Assembly: GCA_002421915.1 (NCBI GenBank)
Contig: DISA01000049.1
Coordinates: forward strand, 1-10,288
From: Gallionellaceae bacterium UBA6222
GTDB taxonomy: Bacteria; Pseudomonadota; Gammaproteobacteria; Burkholderiales; Gallionellaceae
Reading direction: 5' to 3'
DNA length: 10,288 nucleotides
Below the pieces are notes generated by a model. It saw only the letters and a program-made list of their open reading frames with translations, had not been told where the DNA came from and searched no databases. Below, piece after piece: positions 6,376 through 10,288 of the stretch (positions are counted from its first letter, which is position 1; each line of letters opens with the position of its first letter). Made by a program: the position numbers and the translations under genes.

Positions 6376-8460
6376 ATGAAACTTGCTTTTATTGTTGCAA
6401 TTGCAATTGTCGTTTTATTTTCCGTCCCCGCGCGCGCTGAAGATCCGCCTACACTAAAAGAAGTTAACGTTACCGCGAAAAGTACTGGCATATCTGAACG
6501 CCGTGATGACAGCACGCAGAAGGTCATCATGGATCGCAAGGAAATCGAGAATCTGGGGGTAATGACGATCGGTGAGGTGCTGGGAAAATTGCCGGGTGTC
6601 GAGATTAAAGGGGATAGTCATCGCGCTCGTGGTATGTCGCGCGATTCGGTGCAGGTCCTCATCGACGGAGAGCGTCCTGCCGGTGGTTCACGCATGGTTG
6701 CTGGGGTGATCGGAAGATTGCCTTCGGGCGATCTGGAGCGCGTGGAGATATTGCGCGGATCATCTGCAGAATATGGTGGTGCCTCATCGGTGACCGTGAA
6801 TCTGGTGATGAAGAAAGCCTTGTCCAAGCGAACGACTGCCGTCAAAGCAGCGGTGGGGTTTCGCGGCAACGAGCCAACCGGACAGATGACATGGACAGAG
6901 AATGGTGGTGACGGCGGGTTTGCTTGGTCCTTACCCATCACGCTGAATCTGCATCGCAACCCGACCCAAGGCGCGACTGATCGGCAAGCCTTCCCAAATG
7001 GTGTGCGCAACGTCTGGCAACAGGAGAGTGATGAAGGGTTGTACACCTTCCGTGAATTCGTGTTGTCACCAAGAATGACATGGAAAGACAGCGGCGATAG
7101 CCTGACGATCTCTCCTTTGTTGTTTGACGGGCTCGGCAAGCGCAATAGCGATACGACCTTGATCGATCAATTGGCGCCTTCCACGGATACGCGTAGCAGT
7201 CGGGAGACCAACAACCGTCGCATGTTGCGTCTGCGTGCGGATGGTGAGAAGAACCTGGATAGCTCTAAATTGACAGGGCGGATGTCTTTGAATCGCGGTA
7301 ACCGTACCGTTGATCTGGTGCGTGAATCCACTGTGGCGAATGTCAGCAGCACTTCGACCGAACATTCCGTTGGTAAGGAAACTGAATACAACATGGCGTT
7401 GCGCTTGGATAAGCCGCTGGGCGAACATCTGTTGGCAGTGGGTGTGGAGCACATTAATCTGCGTCGCAACGATGAGCAGAGTTTTGGCGGTAGCTTCGTG
7501 GGCGTATCGACTAGCGACGCCACTGAGCGTCATAGCATCGCGTGGGTGCAGGATGATTGGTCGTTGCAACAATCAGTGGTGCTCACAGCGGGGGTGCGCG
7601 GTGAATATATGCGGCTCGCTTCGGATGGTGTTAGCCAGCAACACGGACGCCTCTTGCCTTCCATCGCAGTACGTTGGGAACCCGCCCAACAATGGTTGTT
7701 GCGGTCATCGCTTGGGGCGGGGCTGAAATTACCTAGATTGGAGGAACTGAGTAACACCGTGACACGAAGTATCGCTGTTAATACGCCACTTGAAGCTGAT
7801 AGGCGTGGCAATTCCAATCTTGCTCCCGAGCGTAGTTTGAATTACGAGGCGGTATTGGAGCGCTATCTCGATCAAGAGGCGGGGGTGTTCGGTGTCAATC
7901 TGTATGTTCGTTCCACCGAGGATTTCATCGAACGTCGCGTGCAGTTGGAAGGGGTGCGTTGGGTCGATAGACCGCAAAACGAGGGCCGGGCTTTGCACTG
8001 GGGCTGGGAACTGGATGGCAAGGTGCGCACCGACAATTTTGGTTGGAAGGGCGCAACAGTAAAGGCGCATCTCACTTTGCCGAATGCTCGTGTCAACGAT
8101 GCCCGTCTGGGTGTCACTCGTATGGCACGTGATACGCCTGACTATGCGTTCTCCGCTGGTGTGGACCAAAGTCTGCCGATGTGGCAATCGAGCTACGGTG
8201 TCTCCCTGCAGATGTCTGGCCCCAGCAAGACGGATATTCCCAACGAGCAACGTGGAACGACGAATGCCAAGACGACCTTGGATGCCTTCTGGCTTTATAA
8301 GCTGACACCCAAGTTCAACTTGCGCCTGAGTGGGCAGAACTTGCTTGCAGCCAAGACAGTTCGTGAGACGGTGTATTTGAATGGTGCAGACACCTATCAA
8401 CTGCGGACAGAAGACAAAGGCATACGCGCATTATTGGTCACACTGGAGGGGCGCTGGTAG
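6376..8460 (+). CDS. TonB-dependent outer-membrane receptor (second of two)
   Basis: This 694-residue receptor has a signal peptide ending SVPARA (cleavage near residue 21), a TonB-box-like LKEVNVTAKS (about 27-36) and a plug domain with LGKLPGVEIKG, VQVLIDGERP and LERVEILRGSSAEYGG. A beta-barrel follows, ending LVTLEGRW with a terminal aromatic residue. It differs clearly from the first receptor in sequence, so the pair is unlikely to be a recent duplication. The ATG at 6376 is chosen because it opens directly into the signal peptide. The frame stays open to a TTG at 6313, but that would put a Cys/Trp-rich stretch in front. No Shine-Dalgarno sequence is visible in the 25-base gap. It is followed one base later by tonB. 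The ligand is unknown. Confidence 0.94.
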   Translation: MKLAFIVAIAIVVLFSVPARAEDPPTLKEVNVTAKSTGISERRDDSTQKVIMDRKEIENLGVMTIGEVLGKLPGVEIKGDSHRARGMSRDSVQVLIDGERPAGGSRMVAGVIGRLPSGDLERVEILRGSSAEYGGASSVTVNLVMKKALSKRTTAVKAAVGFRGNEPTGQMTWTENGGDGGFAWSLPITLNLHRNPTQGATDRQAFPNGVRNVWQQESDEGLYTFREFVLSPRMTWKDSGDSLTISPLLFDGLGKRNSDTTLIDQLAPSTDTRSSRETNNRRMLRLRADGEKNLDSSKLTGRMSLNRGNRTVDLVRESTVANVSSTSTEHSVGKETEYNMALRLDKPLGEHLLAVGVEHINLRRNDEQSFGGSFVGVSTSDATERHSIAWVQDDWSLQQSVVLTAGVRGEYMRLASDGVSQQHGRLLPSIAVRWEPAQQWLLRSSLGAGLKLPRLEELSNTVTRSIAVNTPLEADRRGNSNLAPERSLNYEAVLERYLDQEAGVFGVNLYVRSTEDFIERRVQLEGVRWVDRPQNEGRALHWGWELDGKVRTDNFGWKGATVKAHLTLPNARVNDARLGVTRMARDTPDYAFSAGVDQSLPMWQSSYGVSLQMSGPSKTDIPNEQRGTTNAKTTLDAFWLYKLTPKFNLRLSGQNLLAAKTVRETVYLNGADTYQLRTEDKGIRALLVTLEGRW

Positions 8461-8461
8461 C

Positions 8462-9148
8462 ATGTCAGTCCTTCAATTAAGCCTGCCCTGTATTCGCATG
8501 GATACCTCGTTCCGTGGTTCACCTCTGGATTCATCTTTGTACGAACGCCTGATCGTGGTTGGTGTGGTTATGCTGCTGCACTTGGCACTCATCGCAGGTT
8601 GGCTGTTGCAACCGGAGTTGCCCAAAGTGGCGATCAATGAGCTATCCATTTCATTCGCCAATATTCGTTTGCCACAGGCTGATGTTGTGCCGCAGCCAGA
8701 ACCCAAACCGCAACCAGTACCAGAACCAAAACGTGAACCGGAACCCAAATTGCGTGAAGTTGAACCTGAACCAACAAGTGAACCCGCACCAATTATTCAA
8801 GAGGTAGCAGCACCCGCCGTACAAAACGAAACACCGCCAGCACCGGTGCAGTTGGATGCCGAGCCGGATTATCGTGCTGATTACCTCAATAATCCACGCC
8901 CGCCATACCCCATGGTGGCACGACGTATGGGGTATCAGGGTAAAGTTATACTCAACGTTGAAGTGCTGGCGGAAGGTAAGGCGGGTGAGGTCAAACTGCA
9001 TCAAAGTAGCGGTTACGAGATACTGGACAAGGCCGCGCTGCAGACTGTCAAGACCTGGCGTTTTGCTCCGGCTCGCCGCTTTGGCCAACCGGTTACCATG
9101 TGGTTTTTGGTTCCCATCAAATTTTCTTTGGAGGATGACGGCGTATGA
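8462..9148 (+). CDS. tonB: Energy transducer TonB
   Basis: This 228-residue protein carries proton-motive energy from ExbB/ExbD to outer-membrane receptors. One N-terminal membrane segment (about 29-48) contains a histidine (H40), as in the E. coli TonB anchor. A Pro/Glu/Lys-rich periplasmic spacer follows (about 71-130, with PEPKPQPVPEPKREPEPK). The TonB C-terminal domain (about 145-228) has PPYPMVARRMGYQGKV, SSGYEILDKAAL and WRFAPA. The start ATG lies one base after the stop of the second receptor, with GGAGGG at 8445-8450. A later in-frame ATG at 8498 lacks a ribosome site. The stop overlaps the exbB start. Secure assignment; it is presumably dedicated to the two receptors of this operon. 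Confidence 0.96.
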   Translation: MSVLQLSLPCIRMDTSFRGSPLDSSLYERLIVVGVVMLLHLALIAGWLLQPELPKVAINELSISFANIRLPQADVVPQPEPKPQPVPEPKREPEPKLREVEPEPTSEPAPIIQEVAAPAVQNETPPAPVQLDAEPDYRADYLNNPRPPYPMVARRMGYQGKVILNVEVLAEGKAGEVKLHQSSGYEILDKAALQTVKTWRFAPARRFGQPVTMWFLVPIKFSLEDDGV

Positions 9149-9801
9149 ACGACTTTTTTTCGGTTAGCTCACCTATCGTCGCTACGACTCTGGTATTGCT
9201 GATCTTTCTTTCTGTTGTAACTTGGTCGATCGCCCTGTTTAAGTTGTGGAAGCAATACCAGGTCAGGCGGCAAGACAAGGAGTTCAACGAGGATTTCTGG
9301 GAGGCGCACGAGTGGAGTGAAGCGGAGCGGGTGGCCAATACCAGTCAGGGTGATATTGCACGCCTTGCGCAAGCCGGATTCTCCGAGTTGAAGACATTGG
9401 GTGAGGTGCATCGTGACTTGAAACACCTGGGTGCGCCACACGAGGTTTTGCAACGCCAAATGCGCCAGCAGTTGCAGAATATCCAGCGCTATCATGAGCG
9501 CGGCCTGGCGGAACTGGCTACCATAGGTTCCACCGCACCCTTTGTGGGCTTGTTCGGTACGGTGTGGGGCATCATGCACGCATTGCAGGATATCGGAGCC
9601 AGCGGCTCCGCATCGCTGGACGTGGTGGCCGGCCCGATCGGTGAGGCACTGATCGCCACGGCCATCGGTATCGCCACTGCACTGCCGGCGGTATTGGCCT
9701 ACAACTTTTTTCTGCGTCGGCTGAAGGTGCATGTAACCGATCTGGAGAATTTTGCCCATGATTTTTTGCGACTGGCGCAAAAACACGATTACAAACTGTG
9801 A
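9145..9801 (+). CDS. exbB: Biopolymer transport protein ExbB (MotA/TolQ/ExbB proton channel family)
   Basis: This 218-residue protein forms the inner-membrane pentamer that, with ExbD, converts the proton gradient into TonB movement. Three membrane segments are seen at about 10-33, 124-147 and 164-187. The conserved core reads LATIGSTAPFVGLFGTVWGI and then GPIGEALIATAIGIATALPAV. E167 in the last motif matches the conserved glutamate of ExbB/TolQ. The cytoplasmic domain lies between segments 1 and 2. TolQ is the main alternative, but the tonB neighbour and the absence of tol-pal genes favour ExbB. The ATGA overlap with tonB and an upstream GGAGGATG stretch indicate coupled translation. Confidence 0.94.
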   Translation: MNDFFSVSSPIVATTLVLLIFLSVVTWSIALFKLWKQYQVRRQDKEFNEDFWEAHEWSEAERVANTSQGDIARLAQAGFSELKTLGEVHRDLKHLGAPHEVLQRQMRQQLQNIQRYHERGLAELATIGSTAPFVGLFGTVWGIMHALQDIGASGSASLDVVAGPIGEALIATAIGIATALPAVLAYNFFLRRLKVHVTDLENFAHDFLRLAQKHDYKL

Positions 9802-9808
9802 GGCTGAT

Positions 9809-10219
9809 ATGAGTTTTGGGAATACTTCTCCAGAAGACAGCATGATGAGCGAGATCAATGTCACACCATTGGTGGATGTGATGCTGGTGCTACTGGTGGT
9901 GTTCATCATCACCGCGCCTTTGCTTGCACCACAATCGCTTAAGATCAATCTGCCCAAAACAGAATCGGTGGCGCATGACGATAGGCTGCAGAAAATTAGT
10001 ATGGCCATTGATGCCAAAGGCGAGGTCTCTTATGAGTCATTGCATTTAAGCGATGAAAGGTTGGCTGAGATGCTTAAGAGCCGTGCCACTGATCCAAATT
10101 TCCAATTGCAGATCCAAGCGGATGAGGCGGTGAATTATGGGCGGGTGGCACAGATAATGGCCATTGCGCAAAAAGTGGGAGTCGTCAAGCTTTCCTTTCT
10201 AACAGTCGCGGCAAAATGA
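9809..10219 (+). CDS. exbD: Biopolymer transport protein ExbD (TolR/ExbD family)
   Basis: This 136-residue partner of ExbB has one membrane segment (about 21-40). The sequence INVTPLVDVMLVLLVVFIIT carries the conserved proton-relay aspartate (D23, equivalent to D25 of E. coli ExbD). The periplasmic domain follows and ends near LSFLTVAAK. The ATG at 9809 is chosen over the longer open frame because GAGG (9800-9803) lies five bases upstream and the protein then starts at the usual family length. It begins seven bases after exbB stops and is the last gene of the operon. No terminator is visible after it. Confidence 0.94.
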   Translation: MSFGNTSPEDSMMSEINVTPLVDVMLVLLVVFIITAPLLAPQSLKINLPKTESVAHDDRLQKISMAIDAKGEVSYESLHLSDERLAEMLKSRATDPNFQLQIQADEAVNYGRVAQIMAIAQKVGVVKLSFLTVAAK

Positions 10220-10222
10220 AAG

Positions 10223-10251
10223 TTGACCATTTGGTCATATGTCCTTACAAT
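10223..10251 (+). promoter_or_regulatory. Promoter of the initiator tRNA gene
   Basis: TTGACC (10223-10228) is followed by exactly 17 bases and TACAAT (10246-10251), each five of six matches to the sigma-70 consensus. The stretch after the -10 box (GCCGCTCC) is GC-rich, as in stringently controlled stable-RNA promoters. Transcription would start near 10258, about ten bases before the tRNA. The -35 box begins three bases after the exbD stop codon. Confidence 0.75.
10224..10237. other. Inverted repeat TGACCA-TT-TGGTCA over the -35 region
   Basis: This is a perfect six-base inverted repeat with a two-base centre, just after exbD, and it overlaps the -35 box of the tRNA promoter. It is too short and lacks the T-run needed for an intrinsic terminator. 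It may be an operator for the tRNA promoter or a weak transcript-end hairpin for exbD. Confidence 0.4.
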
Positions 10252-10267
10252 GCCGCTCCTTAACCGA

Positions 10268-10288
10268 CGCGGGGTGGAGCAGTCTGGC
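10268..10288 (+). tRNA. Initiator tRNA-fMet (CAU), 5' end only; cut by the right edge
   Basis: The last 21 bases begin CGCGGGGTGGAGCAG and continue through CTGG of the D-loop. They match the 5' acceptor stem and D-arm of bacterial initiator tRNA. The leading C is the hallmark of the unpaired C1:A72 position of tRNA-fMet, and CGCGGGG is the typical acceptor strand. The anticodon lies outside the window, so identity rests on the first third only. A well-formed promoter lies just upstream. Confidence 0.85.

Noticed and set aside
9154..9160. Run of seven T just after the exbB start, and another at 6236-6242, as phase-variation tracts
   Set aside because: Both runs are short and keep their genes in frame. 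Nothing else suggests programmed slippage.
10224..10237. Intrinsic terminator after exbD
   Set aside because: The hairpin stem is only six base pairs, is not GC-rich and is not followed by a T-run. It also overlaps the tRNA promoter.

Overview
The window looks like a proteobacterial chromosome, most likely a betaproteobacterium. This rests on the DnaK and GrpE sequences, RpoH-type heat-shock promoters, the TonB/outer-membrane machinery and a CGCGGGG-type initiator tRNA. The genus cannot be fixed from this sequence alone. There is no transposase, integrase, phage gene or CRISPR array.

Region 1 (1-1256, minus strand) is a heat-shock unit: grpE followed by the start of dnaK, which runs off the left edge. 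Each gene has its own close match to the sigma-32 (RpoH) consensus, CTTGAAA-N13-CCCCAT for grpE and CTTGAAA-N13-CCCCAC for dnaK. The 208-base gap between them holds a G/A-rich inverted repeat that is not part of either promoter.

Region 2 (1257-1413) is a divergent control region. It has two adjacent, perfect 15-base palindromes directly upstream of a plausible sigma-70 promoter that reads rightward.

Region 3 (1414-10219, plus strand) is eight tightly packed genes, with gaps of 1 to 25 bases or short overlaps. In order they encode a TonB-dependent receptor, a His/Met-containing periplasmic protein with a DUF4198-like domain and a C-terminal anchor, a membrane polyferredoxin of the NapH/CcoG/NosR type, a small CcdA/SafE-like membrane protein with paired cysteines, a second TonB-dependent receptor, TonB, ExbB and ExbD. 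This is a self-powered outer-membrane uptake system with an inner-membrane electron-transfer module embedded in it. The most economical reading is uptake of a metal, or of a metal chelate, that is bound in the periplasm and reduced there. Copper, iron and nickel are all possible, and the substrate cannot be read from the sequence.

Region 4 (10220-10288) has a strong stable-RNA-type promoter and the first 21 bases of an initiator tRNA (tRNA-fMet), cut by the right edge.
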